DNA of 64,000 bases, from assembly GCF_009712035.1 (NCBI RefSeq), contig NZ_VILB01000008.1:40932-104931 (forward strand), read 5' to 3'. The notes under the pieces are model-generated. The model did not search any database, had not been told where the DNA came from, and saw only the letters and a list, made by a program, of their open reading frames with translations. The stretch comes from Anabaena sp. UHCC 0187. Lineage in GTDB: Bacteria > Cyanobacteriota > Cyanobacteriia > Cyanobacteriales > Nostocaceae. Positions 37,031 through 46,145 of this stretch are shown one piece after another (within the stretch, counting starts at the first letter, position 1; every line of letters begins with the position of its first letter). Both the position numbers and the translations under genes were made by a program.

Positions 37031-38682
37031 GGTTTCTTACCCTCCTGGAATGTGGGAGTAACCCCAAAATTCATCCGTGCCATCCCTCCCGGTTCTAACC
37101 GTACCAAGCGAGATTGGCTATTACGCTCATTGAATTTCCGATTCGGAGCTAGAGTATATCCGGGTAAACTACTCAAGTCTAATACCCCCGTATGCGCTCC
37201 TGGTAAAACATTAGCTAAGGAGAATAAACCATTGGGATCTGTGGTGATGCGATTGCCATCTTCGAGGTAAATTACCGCATTTGGTATTCCCGGTTCACCT
37301 CGTTGTTGTTCTCCATCAAAATTTTTATCAACAAACACTCGGCCGATGAGTGTTCCACAGTCGCTAGTAATTCCTGGGCGGACTTTCAAATAGTGTGTTG
37401 CCGGGCCATCTTTTATAGTTAAATTATTATCTGTTCTTTGGGAACTAGCGATCGCACTATTTCTGCCTGTCCCCCGTTGGGCATCATTTGTTAATTGCAC
37501 CGCATAAGCTATATTGATAGTCTTATCAATATCAATAGTTGTATTTGTACTAAAATTAACTGTATTGCCATTGCGAACAGCGTTAATAGTCACTGCATTA
37601 CCATCTAGTTCTCCCCGCACTGAATTGGGTAAGAAATTGAAACCCAAAGGTAAAGTATCTGTAACAGCTAAATTATTTATTGTTACCCCAGATGTATTTT
37701 TCACAGAGACACGATAGATAGCTGTATCTCCCGGTTCTGCTGTAGCGCGATCGCCTGTTTTATTAATCTGCATCTGATTTGGTTGACACAACTTAGCCTG
37801 AAAATTCAGTGATAAAAGACTTAATGATTGAGTGGCCGCATTATTTACCAATACCGCTTGATCTGTGATTGTCGTTTCATTATTCTTGAGACTAATTGGT
37901 TGACCATCTAAAGAAGTTGCCCGATAGGTAACAACATTATTTTGATTACTTAATATCTCAACCTTAATTCGTTGCTCTTTAAAGACAGAAGTTGCTGGTG
38001 GATTAACTACAAAAATATAGGTTTTACCAACATCAATTTGACCTCTGTTAGCATCAAGTAAAAAATTATATGCACCCTTGTATTCCAAAGGGCTATTTAC
38101 AATAAAATAAGGGTTGGCATTTTTATCATTTGGTGATAAACCTTCTGGCACAACATTATTAAGAACATCTGGTACTTCTGTCGGTGTCAGAGAAACCAAT
38201 TGTCCCAACTCTGTACCAGTCGCACCACCAAGAGGTTCATAAACACCCACAGAAAACCCTGTATAGTCAGGTAATAATGCACCTCCACACCCATAAATCC
38301 GTCCTAGGGGGTCAACCAAAACATTATTGGTTCTGAGTTGAGTAGAACTTCCTTCAATCGTTATTGGACCAGGAGAATTAGGATCTGGATCTGTATAGGT
38401 ATAAGTATAAGTAGCCTGATTATCGAAAAGATATTTTTTCTCAACTACTGTTTGTTGTCCTAATACAGCTACAGGTATAGTAGTTTGTAAGATACTTCCC
38501 AATAAAAGACTAGCTGTTATACGTTTACACCAGCTACCTTGAGAATTTAAAAAATTTTTGATTAGCAAATAAATATTCACTGGTAAAACGCATCTTTGAT
38601 GACTTAATTCACTAATAAATTTTGGTGTTTTATCAATTGAGATAGATATACATTTCCGGTAAAGATTGTAGAGACGTTCCAT
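37027..38682 (-). CDS. DUF11/SdrD-like exported protein
   Basis: A 551-residue protein. The start codon lies in a palindromic repeat (ATGGAACGTCTC), so the true start may differ. A hydrophobic signal-like stretch is at about residues 56-77, ending PVAVLGQQ. The middle is beta-rich. A DUF11 domain lies at about 305-410 (EPGDTAIYRVSVKNTSGVTI, TDTLPLGFNFLPNS), and an SdrD B-like domain at about 445-545 (GRVFVDKNFDGEQQRGEPGI). SdrD B domains bind calcium and stiffen surface proteins. It precedes the barrel gene by ATGA overlap. Role as a surface fibre or barrel partner is inferred. Confidence 0.78.
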   Translation of the reverse strand: MERLYNLYRKCISISIDKTPKFISELSHQRCVLPVNIYLLIKNFLNSQGSWCKRITASLLLGSILQTTIPVAVLGQQTVVEKKYLFDNQATYTYTYTDPDPNSPGPITIEGSSTQLRTNNVLVDPLGRIYGCGGALLPDYTGFSVGVYEPLGGATGTELGQLVSLTPTEVPDVLNNVVPEGLSPNDKNANPYFIVNSPLEYKGAYNFLLDANRGQIDVGKTYIFVVNPPATSVFKEQRIKVEILSNQNNVVTYRATSLDGQPISLKNNETTITDQAVLVNNAATQSLSLLSLNFQAKLCQPNQMQINKTGDRATAEPGDTAIYRVSVKNTSGVTINNLAVTDTLPLGFNFLPNSVRGELDGNAVTINAVRNGNTVNFSTNTTIDIDKTINIAYAVQLTNDAQRGTGRNSAIASSQRTDNNLTIKDGPATHYLKVRPGITSDCGTLIGRVFVDKNFDGEQQRGEPGIPNAVIYLEDGNRITTDPNGLFSLANVLPGAHTGVLDLSSLPGYTLAPNRKFNERNSQSRLVRLEPGGMARMNFGVTPTFQEGKKP

Positions 38683-38696
38683 GGAAAATCTCTATT
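38667..38696. repeat. Palindromic TGTAGAGACGTTCC repeat at a start codon
   Basis: Left arm TGTAGAGACGTTCC (38667-38680) faces a degenerate right arm (38683-38696; 10 of 14 match). The ATG used for the 37027-38682 frame is at its centre. Confidence 0.65.
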
Positions 38697-38714
38697 TTTC
38701 CCTGTTCCCTCTGA

Positions 38715-39275
38715 TTAGCGAACTTGGGTTTCATAAGTCGCTGTAACTGTCGCTTTTCCTGGAAGTGAGGATATTTGCAAGCGAATATGAGTATAAGCTG
38801 TTGCTGGTGCAGGTTGAGTTTCTACCTTACCGTTGCGAGTCACTTTAATCGTAGGATTCTCTACAAAGGTGCGCTGATTATCAATGCTGTAGGTAATTTT
38901 AGCACCTTTAGAAGTCTTAGTCGAGTTCAACACATAAACCATCTGTTTAGGAATAGGTTGATTAAGAACCAAATTTTTAATAGGTTGAGCGCCTTTATTT
39001 TCCCCAGTTAAGGTATATTTCAATACATCACCTGGCTTAACATTAGCTTGACCTTCTAAACGTTCCCATTTCTTAACTTCCTTACCTTGTTCATCTTTCA
39101 CAATCACTTGTTTTTTAGCTTCTAAAAGTAATTCCAGTTGAGGCTTTTTGTTATTACTTTGGGCGATCGCACTGCTAGACTGCCATATAGGTGCTATTCC
39201 TGGGACTTGACTAATAAATGGTACAGTAGCAACCAAAGCAAATGCACTTAAACTAACTATAGAAAAACGTTTCAT
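38715..39275 (-). CDS. Small exported DUF11 protein
   Basis: A 186-residue protein with a signal peptide (about residues 1-38, ending SSAIAQS) and one DUF11 domain: VKPGDVLKYTLTGENKGAQPIKNLVLNQPIPKQMVYVLNS. It resembles the DUF11 domain of its neighbours but has no other module. It lies between the large DUF11 protein and the SdrD-like one, separated from the first by a hairpin-rich 154-base gap and from the second by 32 bases. Confidence 0.8.
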   Translation of the reverse strand: MKRFSIVSLSAFALVATVPFISQVPGIAPIWQSSSAIAQSNNKKPQLELLLEAKKQVIVKDEQGKEVKKWERLEGQANVKPGDVLKYTLTGENKGAQPIKNLVLNQPIPKQMVYVLNSTKTSKGAKITYSIDNQRTFVENPTIKVTRNGKVETQPAPATAYTHIRLQISSLPGKATVTATYETQVR

Positions 39276-39332
39276 TTTATATTCCTTATCTAACTCTCAT
39301 CTTGACAAAGAGAGGAAACCAAATTTTCTGTT

Positions 39333-39420
39333 TCCTCCCTTCCTAGGGGATTAAGGAGGGTAATTAACCTTTCCTATTCCCCAGTTTCCCCCCTTCCAAG
39401 GAAGATTAGGGGGGATAATT
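39333..39420. repeat. Two C-run/G-run hairpins within the surface operon
   Basis: CCTCC...GGAGG (39333 onward) and CCCCCC at 39388-39393 with GGGGGG at 39409-39414 lie between the first and second genes of the DUF11 cluster. They could slow transcription or protect the mRNA end, reducing expression of the later genes. Confidence 0.5.
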
Positions 39421-39429
39421 CACAACCTA

Positions 39430-41991
39430 CTAGTTAACCTTCCGTTGGAAAGTAAATGTTCTCGCTGTAGAACCTGGTGCAATCTGTCCAGTCACTGAGT
39501 TCACATATCTGGTGACATCAGTAGCTTGTGTTAGTCCTGTTACATCACTCGTAGAAGTAGTGGCAGGCTGACCACTGAAGAAGGTGATGGTTGAAGCTCC
39601 AGAATCCTTAGCTGAACCAACAATATTACTGGTGTCAATTATCGCATTGCCGTCATTGTCCTTGGCCCAGTTGTTTGTTCCTGATACACCATTCTCAGTG
39701 ATAACAACTTTATCAGCACTCAAAATTACATTACTTGTTCCTACTGTAGCTTCAGAAACATTTTTGTAAGTAATCTGATACTCAATAATATTCCCTGGCT
39801 GAGGCGACTTGGGTTCGGTACTAAATGTTCCCTCTCCAGCGATGATAGCAGCACCTGTTCCCTGTAAAAGTCTGGATTTTTTGACTAGTTGCAAGAATCC
39901 AGTGTACACCCGGTCAATGGTGGTGTTTCTAACTTCAGTAGCATCGATCACACCTGGCGTAGCGCCGTTGTCTATGAAAGCTGTGATTGGTGCAGGGAAG
40001 CCACGTTCGACAGTTGTGACAGGACTAGCAGTAGTACCTTGCGCCGATGTATCAGTTGATAGTGGAGTACCAGCAGGCAAGTCAACACTCACACCATAGG
40101 TAACGTTAGCACCACTGGCAACACCATTAATCCGCAGTGGGTTAATATCAGAAATCGGATTACCGCCTACTGTACCCGTTCCAGAAAGGAATGTATAATT
40201 ACCTGCGCCATCATAGGTGTAAGAAGCACTTAAACTTTGATAAGTTATGGTTACTACTGTACCGCTTGGCAAATTACCTACTGTTGTTGGTGCTGTGGGC
40301 AACAAAGAAATATTTGCAGCAGCGGCACCAGTATTTTGAGCCGTGTTAGTAAACGATACAGCAGCCGGATTAATAGGAGTACCAGGGATAACATTAGCGT
40401 CAATTAATGATGATTTGTTAGTGAAATCATCATTGTTATCAGTTGGACCGACAGCAGCAGGAGCATTCTGTGGTCCATTCAAGAGAGATAAAGCAGCAGG
40501 TATGCTAATTGTTAGCTGGTTATATTCACCATTACCATCATTAGCAGTACCACTGTTATTATTTCCTGGGTCAAGACCGGAAGCCGCAGTATTGTCATTA
40601 CCAGTGGTTAAATTTGCTGGATCAGAGAAGTTTGTACCGTTGAAGTTACTTGGGGTTTGGTCACCTGATTCATCATAAACAAGTGTACCTGGTTTCTCAG
40701 AAGTTTCACCGAACACTTGAGCGATGTTGTTAATAGTTGCTGGTCCTGCGTTTATACCACTCGTTATGACCTGGATACTAAAACCAGTAATAGTTACCCC
40801 TGGTGAAACAGAAGTGATAGCATTAGGATCGTTGACAAAACCTACTCTTTTTACCAATGCAAGTGCTGTAGGCGCGGTAGTGTCCCAACTTACCCAGTCA
40901 GTAAGGGCATTAGCTTTTTTAGTAGTGTCCGTATCAACGGAGTAAACTACTTTCCAACCAGCAGGAGCAACAGGCTTGCCAGTAAGCACTGTATTTGCCG
41001 GAATAGCATCAGAGACTAAAATGCGCTGAGTATTTGCAGTACCGTCAAGTGTGATATTTGTAGCTGTTAAAGGCGCTGGTATCGAACCACTATTAGTTGG
41101 ATCATTCTGCTCTACTCGCAAGCTTAAACCATAGGTCAGCACATCATCATTAAGTACGGATGTGAGACCAGGACTGTAAGCTGTCCGAGTTTTCAGTAAA
41201 GTTGCTAAGGCCTGGATTTTAGGAGTAGCACCTACGGTAGTTCCTTGAGTAGCGCTGGCTTCTCTCACACCATTGATTGGCGCTACCGTTGTGTTAGCAT
41301 CTACAGTGTAAACGTCTCCACCATCTGCACTACGTGGTTGGTTTTGGGCATCACCAGGAGTTTGACCTAATCTGGCGGTAATAGTATCTCCTGATGTAGC
41401 ACTATTTTGTACTGTAACTGGTACACGTACCAACACACTACCATTAACTGGTATAGCAGTTGTGGTAGTGAATCCACCCGCAGGTACATTTACCCAGTTT
41501 GCACCACCATCGAGACTGTACTGCAATTGTCCACTTGCGCCACCGGGTAATGTACCTGCAACTGTTGCTGGACCTGTTGTATTGGATACGTTAGGAATGT
41601 AGAAGTTAGTTACCTCGTTACCGACGTTGGTTACGGTAAAGACATAGGACAGTAAATCACCAGGTTGAACTGGTCCACCTTGATTAATTAGGACATTATT
41701 TGCATCAAGACGACCCAAGTTATTAATACCAGAACCTGTGACGGTAATACCTGCTACCTCAGCCACCGTGACTTGAACGGTGTTAGAGGTTGAATTGATT
41801 GGTGAGTTAGGGGCATTAGGATCTTCGTAGGTCGCTGTTGCTGTGTTACTAATGCTTGTCCCAGCAGCAGTTCCATCAGCAAAGGCAGGGGCAACAAAGG
41901 GGAAGAAGCCGTTAGCAATAAAGGCTGTGGCTAGTAAGGAACGGAATAATTGAGATTGTCTACGAGTTAAAGACTTTTTAGTACGGTTCAT
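39430..41991 (-). CDS. Large exported DUF11-repeat surface protein
   Basis: An 853-residue protein. A signal peptide covers about residues 1-38 (FVAPAFADG). The rest is Thr/Asn/Gly/Ala-rich with at least three DUF11-type units, such as VQPGDLLSYVFTVTNVGNEV at about 95, LQLVKKSRLL and PQPGNIIEYQITYKNVSEAT at about 745. Cys is absent, and the composition is like that of S-layer or fibre proteins. It is the first gene of the cluster, preceded by a 1.2-kb gap with no strong ribosome site near its start. An abundant surface filament is one possibility, but this is inference. Confidence 0.78.
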   Translation of the reverse strand: MNRTKKSLTRRQSQLFRSLLATAFIANGFFPFVAPAFADGTAAGTSISNTATATYEDPNAPNSPINSTSNTVQVTVAEVAGITVTGSGINNLGRLDANNVLINQGGPVQPGDLLSYVFTVTNVGNEVTNFYIPNVSNTTGPATVAGTLPGGASGQLQYSLDGGANWVNVPAGGFTTTTAIPVNGSVLVRVPVTVQNSATSGDTITARLGQTPGDAQNQPRSADGGDVYTVDANTTVAPINGVREASATQGTTVGATPKIQALATLLKTRTAYSPGLTSVLNDDVLTYGLSLRVEQNDPTNSGSIPAPLTATNITLDGTANTQRILVSDAIPANTVLTGKPVAPAGWKVVYSVDTDTTKKANALTDWVSWDTTAPTALALVKRVGFVNDPNAITSVSPGVTITGFSIQVITSGINAGPATINNIAQVFGETSEKPGTLVYDESGDQTPSNFNGTNFSDPANLTTGNDNTAASGLDPGNNNSGTANDGNGEYNQLTISIPAALSLLNGPQNAPAAVGPTDNNDDFTNKSSLIDANVIPGTPINPAAVSFTNTAQNTGAAAANISLLPTAPTTVGNLPSGTVVTITYQSLSASYTYDGAGNYTFLSGTGTVGGNPISDINPLRINGVASGANVTYGVSVDLPAGTPLSTDTSAQGTTASPVTTVERGFPAPITAFIDNGATPGVIDATEVRNTTIDRVYTGFLQLVKKSRLLQGTGAAIIAGEGTFSTEPKSPQPGNIIEYQITYKNVSEATVGTSNVILSADKVVITENGVSGTNNWAKDNDGNAIIDTSNIVGSAKDSGASTITFFSGQPATTSTSDVTGLTQATDVTRYVNSVTGQIAPGSTARTFTFQRKVN

Positions 41992-43177
41992 GGGAATGTG
42001 TATATGTGCAAAATAGGTTAATCATCTGTAAAAATTCTCACTTCATTAATTGAGGATTACAGATATGAATATCCAATGTAAACTTTTTCCCAAGCTATGT
42101 TCATGGCTGGAAACTTTGAATTTGGAGTTATTTATCCGGTATTAATCGGTAATAAAGTAATTTGATCCTGTTGTCATATTTTCAGTATCAACGGCTTAAT
42201 ATTTGCATACCAAAACCTAATTAAACTTGAACATTTACTTAAGAGGTTATAGAATTTACTCTTGTGAGATAGCTTCTAAACGATTGGTTGTTTCATGTCT
42301 TATTGCCGATGTCTTAATATATATGCCGCAATTTTGCATAAGTTGTGGAGATAGATCCTCATATTTACCCGTTATATCAATTACCAAGTCAAACTCTCGT
42401 AATTGATTTTATACAAGCCTTTCACGAATTCTATCTTCGGCATAGTTGCACTGCGATTAAATGTTAGTTAGAACCTGCAAGCCCTAACTAGAGTTGTGTT
42501 TTATTTGATCGATAGATATACACCTCTTCAAGTTTGAATACATTAAAAAAACACACTACTCAGATATGACTAGCTTCTAGGTAATAGAAGCAATCTCTTA
42601 GTAACTGAGTATTACTTATGTTCTTTTTAGTTTCTAGTTTTTATCCTGACGAGAAATAAATTGTCTTGTATCTCTAGATAGGTAAATCCTAAATCATATA
42701 AGTAATATTGTCTAGAGGCTAAAAAAATATATTACTTGAATTAATATTTGTTAATCAAGCTATTATTCTAAGTATAAATATCATCTACTTGAATTAAATT
42801 AATAATACATTATAAATATACGCACTTAAATTAAAATGTTATTTATCATCAAAACTAAAAAATAAATCAAATTAAATTTGTCTTTAAATATACTTTATTT
42901 ATTTAGTTCTCTTATTTTTTAAATAAATTTAAAACGTAATGTTTATTACGCAAAATTCAGTAAATATATTTATGATGTTTCTTCATGAAATATATTTATT
43001 AACTCAGTAAGCTGATTTTTCGCAAAATCTTTACATTAATTAAACGGAAATTTCATTAAACTACCCAAATTTATAGAGTAATTAAACCCGACAAAAATAG
43101 TCGGGTATGTTTGACGTGGATTTTGCCTTGTGCTAGTATCATTCCACAGTTGACGGACACCCAGGGAACGCGAAATT
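41992..43177. other. 1.2-kb AT-rich regulatory region
   Basis: Gene-free DNA between the DUF11 cluster (minus) and thrC (plus). It is strongly AT-rich from 42700 to 43060, with direct repeats such as ACTTGAATTA. It should hold the promoters of both. No ORF of note or RNA gene was seen. Confidence 0.5.
43086..43106 (+). promoter_or_regulatory. 7-bp hairpin in the thrC leader
   Basis: ACCCGAC-AAAAATA-GTCGGGT is a perfect stem 72 bases before the thrC start. It could be an operator, a leader hairpin or a terminator for upstream transcription. Confidence 0.35.
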
Positions 43178-44482
43178 ATGACTCAGGCGATTACAAACCT
43201 CAACCAAGCGAACACTTCTATTCTCAAGGCTTTGAAGTGTAAAGAATGTGGAGCAGAATACGAACTTAAAGCTACTCATGTATGTGAAGAGTGTTTTGGA
43301 CCATTGGAAGTCAAATATGATTACAATGTGCTAAAAAGCTTAGTTAGTAGAGAAACTATTGAAGCTGGTCCTAATTCTATTTGGCGCTACCGTCACTTTT
43401 TACCCGTTGCCACAGATAATTATATAGATGTCGGTACAGGAATGACTCCCTTGGTGCGTTCTCACCGTCTTGCCCGTCGCCTGGGTCTAAATAAACTTTA
43501 TATTAAAAATGATGCCGTCAATATGCCCACCCTGAGCTTTAAAGATCGGGTGGTGTCAGTTGCCCTCAGTAGAGCCAGAGAATTAGGTTTTACTACCGTA
43601 TCTTGTGCTAGTACAGGTAATTTAGCAAATTCTACCGCAGCGATCGCTGCCTACGCTGGTTTAGATTGCTGTGTATTTATTCCTTCTGACTTAGAAGCTG
43701 GTAAAGTCATCGGTAGCTTGATTTATAGTCCTACCCTGATGTCAGTCAAAGGCAACTATGATCAAGTTAATCGCCTTTGCTCAGAAGTTGCCAATACCCA
43801 CGGTTGGGGTTTTGTGAATATTAACTTGCGTCCTTACTACTCTGAAGGTTCTAAGACATTAGCTTTTGAAGTTGCCGAACAACTAGGTTGGCAATTACCA
43901 GATCATATAGTTGCACCTTTAGCTTCTGGTTCTTTGTTCACCAAAATCTATAAAGGTTTTCAAGAATTTGTCGAAGTTGGTTTAGTAGAAGGTAAAGATG
44001 TCCGTTTCAGTGGCGCTCAAGCAGAAGGTTGTTCCCCCATTGCGGCAGCTTTTAAAGAAGGTAGAGACTTTATTCAACCAGTTAAACCCAATACAATTGC
44101 CAAATCAATTGCTATTGGCAACCCTGCTGATGGCGTATATGCTGTAGAAATAGCAAACAAAACCAACGGTAATATTGAATCAGTTAATGATGCTGAAATT
44201 ATCGAAGGTATCAAGCTATTGGCAGAAACCGAAGGCATTTTTACCGAAACCGCAGGTGGTACAACCGTTGCAGTTCTCAAAAAATTAGTCGAAGCTGGCA
44301 AAATTGATCCAGATGAAACTACAGTGGTTTACATCACTGGCAATGGTTTGAAAACCCAGGAAGCAATTCAAGGCTACATTGGCGAACCTTTAACAATTGA
44401 TGCCAAATTAGACAGTTTTGAACGGGCTTTAGAAAGATCCCGCACACTTGACCGTTTAGAATGGCAAGAAGTTACAGTTTAA
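43178..44482 (+). CDS. thrC: Threonine synthase
   Basis: A 434-residue PLP enzyme that converts O-phosphohomoserine to threonine. The N-terminus has a Cys cluster (CKECGAEYELKATHVCEECFG) that may bind a metal, typical of one ThrC class. The PLP Lys is in TLSFKDRVVSVALS at about residue 120, phosphate loops include CASTGNLANSTAAIAA and the C-terminus has TGNGLKT. It is full length. It is followed by a hairpin and then a MoaD/ThiS-like gene, an arrangement common in cyanobacteria. Confidence 0.95.
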   Translation: MTQAITNLNQANTSILKALKCKECGAEYELKATHVCEECFGPLEVKYDYNVLKSLVSRETIEAGPNSIWRYRHFLPVATDNYIDVGTGMTPLVRSHRLARRLGLNKLYIKNDAVNMPTLSFKDRVVSVALSRARELGFTTVSCASTGNLANSTAAIAAYAGLDCCVFIPSDLEAGKVIGSLIYSPTLMSVKGNYDQVNRLCSEVANTHGWGFVNINLRPYYSEGSKTLAFEVAEQLGWQLPDHIVAPLASGSLFTKIYKGFQEFVEVGLVEGKDVRFSGAQAEGCSPIAAAFKEGRDFIQPVKPNTIAKSIAIGNPADGVYAVEIANKTNGNIESVNDAEIIEGIKLLAETEGIFTETAGGTTVAVLKKLVEAGKIDPDETTVVYITGNGLKTQEAIQGYIGEPLTIDAKLDSFERALERSRTLDRLEWQEVTV

Positions 44483-44499
44483 TCCTTTCACCATCAATT

Positions 44500-44528
44500 G
44501 TAGGGGTTTAGCATTGCTCAACCCCTAC
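44500..44528 (+). terminator. Hairpin between thrC and the carrier gene
   Basis: GTAGGGGTT (44500-44508) pairs with AACCCCTAC (44520-44528), a 9-bp perfect stem, 18 bases after the thrC stop. A related sequence occurs near 63155, so it is also a dispersed repeat. With no T-run, it may attenuate rather than stop transcription. Confidence 0.5.
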
Positions 44529-44564
44529 CTGACAAATCACTCAGTAAAAATTAACGTTTAAACA

Positions 44565-44840
44565 ATGGCCGTAACAGTTTTAGTTCCCACCGCTTTGCAA
44601 AAATTCACAAATAACCAAGCTGCTTTAGAATGTAGTGCTAGTAATATTTCTGGCTTATTAGATTCCTTAGAAGTAAGCTGTCCTGGTATCAAAGCGCGTT
44701 TGTGTGATGAGGCAGGAAATCTCAGACGGTTTTTGAATTTCTATGTCAATAGCGAAGATATCCGCTTTTTAGAAGGGGCAGAAACAGCCCTCAAAGATGG
44801 TGATGAAGTGAGTATCGTTCCCGCTGTTGCAGGTGGTTGA
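44565..44840 (+). CDS. MoaD/ThiS-like sulfur carrier protein
   Basis: A 91-residue beta-grasp protein, [20 protein letters not shown]..., ending [10 protein letters not shown]. The C-terminal Gly-Gly is the feature needed for adenylation and thiocarboxylation by an E1-like enzyme. It resembles MoaD and CysO, not the ThiS at 11740. The link to thrC suggests a role in sulfur amino-acid synthesis, such as CysO-type sulfur donation, but this is inference. No E1-like (MoeB/ThiF) gene is in the window. Confidence 0.85.
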   Translation: MAVTVLVPTALQKFTNNQAALECSASNISGLLDSLEVSCPGIKARLCDEAGNLRRFLNFYVNSEDIRFLEGAETALKDGDEVSIVPAVAGG

Positions 44841-44928
44841 AACATCTATCAGGGTTTAGGGTATAGGGTTTTGAAAGTCCCAAATTACCCGTTACCCAAT
44901 CTTATAGAAGGTATTTTGCGAAAACTAT

Positions 44929-45289
44929 CTATTTAAAAGGCGTTAATTGTTGTAGCCATTCTTGGTTATTTTCTATATTATTTAAAACTATCCGTTTATA
45001 ATCTTCGTTTTCTAATTCAATATTTAAAACATTACCAAAATCATTTTTTTTTGGTGACATACCAAAACTCCTTACCTCTATCTGTGTAATAAGTTCCAGC
45101 TTTAATCACTCCAGGGACAAAACTACCAGGGGCGCGGAGTTCTTTCCAGTCATTTGGGGGTAAGTCTGTGGTAACTTGGATAATATGAGTTAGTGGTATT
45201 TGCCAAATCTTATTAAAGCGAACAGCTAAAAGTTGTTCTTTTAAAGAAAATTCTATTTGCAATTTATCGTCAATTATACTTAATTCCAT
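44929..45289 (-). pseudogene. Small PH-like/unknown protein gene with a frameshift in an A9 run
   Basis: The first frame (from ATG 45289) encodes 82 residues ending FWYVTKKK and stopping at 45041 right after nine A residues. The next frame continues as NDFGNVLNIELENEDYKR, IVLNNIENNQEWLQQL to a TAG at 44929. Removing one A joins them into about 120 residues with coherent sequence: MELSIIDDKLQIEFSLKEQ, KELRAPGSFVPGVIKAG and YYTDRGKEFWYVT, then the second part. I believe the intact protein is the conserved one. The break may be a sequencing error, slippage or true decay. Confidence 0.6.
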
Positions 45290-45466
45290 AATTAACCTTG
45301 TTAACTTTACGCCAACATTGCATTCTCATAATAGCATTACTTGTTACCAATCACCCTTTACCAGCCTAAAATAGATAGAAAGGATTAGATAATCCTTATA
45401 TATAAATAGCTGTAGCTATGCTCTAATATGCCAAAATAAAAGTAACTGACTACCCCAAAATGAGCA

Positions 45467-45952
45467 ATGGCAGAAGAAACTAATCAAAATCAAGCCGGAG
45501 ATGTAGCTTCTAATCCTGCTGCAACCGCCCCAGAAAAGCCCCCAGCAGAGGCTAAAGCTGCCAAAAAGGAAAAACCCCCAGCGTTGGAAGATAAGCCTTT
45601 TGAAGAGTTTATGCAGCAGCATTACTTACCGGCGTTGCAAGAAGCAATTACTAAAGAAGGTGTACCAGATGTGAAGCTGACTTTTGCCAAGCAGAAGTAT
45701 TCCATTATTGGTTTTAATTCAACGGAAGAATGTTGGCAAGTTATCGGTTCTTGGCAAGGGGGACAGCGCCAGTTTAATGTATATTTTCCTGAAGAAAATA
45801 TTCAAGGTAAAAAGGGATTTTCTTGTAATGAAGGTAAAAAACCCAGTACCTTGGAATCATTTTTAATTGATGAGCGCAAAACTACTCTAGAATTATTGGT
45901 ATCTCGGTTAGTATATCGCTTGAACGGACAAAAATGGTTAGGTAGAAATTAG
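45467..45952 (+). CDS. DUF2996 family protein
   Basis: A 161-residue protein. Residues 1-40 are Ala/Pro/Lys-rich and disordered. Residues about 45-160 are the DUF2996 domain: PFEEFMQQHYLPALQEAI, LTFAKQKYSIIGFNSTEECW and ERKTTLELLVSRLVYRLNGQKWLGRN. The family is known from cyanobacteria and plastids and its function is unknown. There is no signal peptide. It is single in its transcription unit. Confidence 0.8.
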   Translation: MAEETNQNQAGDVASNPAATAPEKPPAEAKAAKKEKPPALEDKPFEEFMQQHYLPALQEAITKEGVPDVKLTFAKQKYSIIGFNSTEECWQVIGSWQGGQRQFNVYFPEENIQGKKGFSCNEGKKPSTLESFLIDERKTTLELLVSRLVYRLNGQKWLGRN

Positions 45953-46008
45953 CTATTTCTTTCAAGGTAACTTGAAAAATCTCTTTTTTCACTCTGTGCT
46001 TCTGCTGT

Positions 46009-46056
46009 TTAAAGATAATTTATCGAACCACAGAGGCACAGAGAACACAGAGGAAA
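46009..46056. repeat. Dispersed CGCAGAGGCGCAGAG-type repeat (inverted)
   Basis: ACCACAGAGGCACAGAG followed by further CAGAGG units, partly inverted relative to CTCTGTGCTTCTGC just upstream. Related copies are near 16010, 19035 and 20346. Confidence 0.6.
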
Positions 46057-46145
46057 GATATTAAGAAATAATTTTTACTCTCTTTCAACGGTTTGTCGGT
46101 TTGATTTCTATTCTCTTAACTTAATACATATTTTTAATTCTAACC

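Noticed and set aside
42605..42625. NtcA box in the DUF11 leader
   Set aside because: The GTA...TAC spacing is nine bases and no properly placed -10 was seen.
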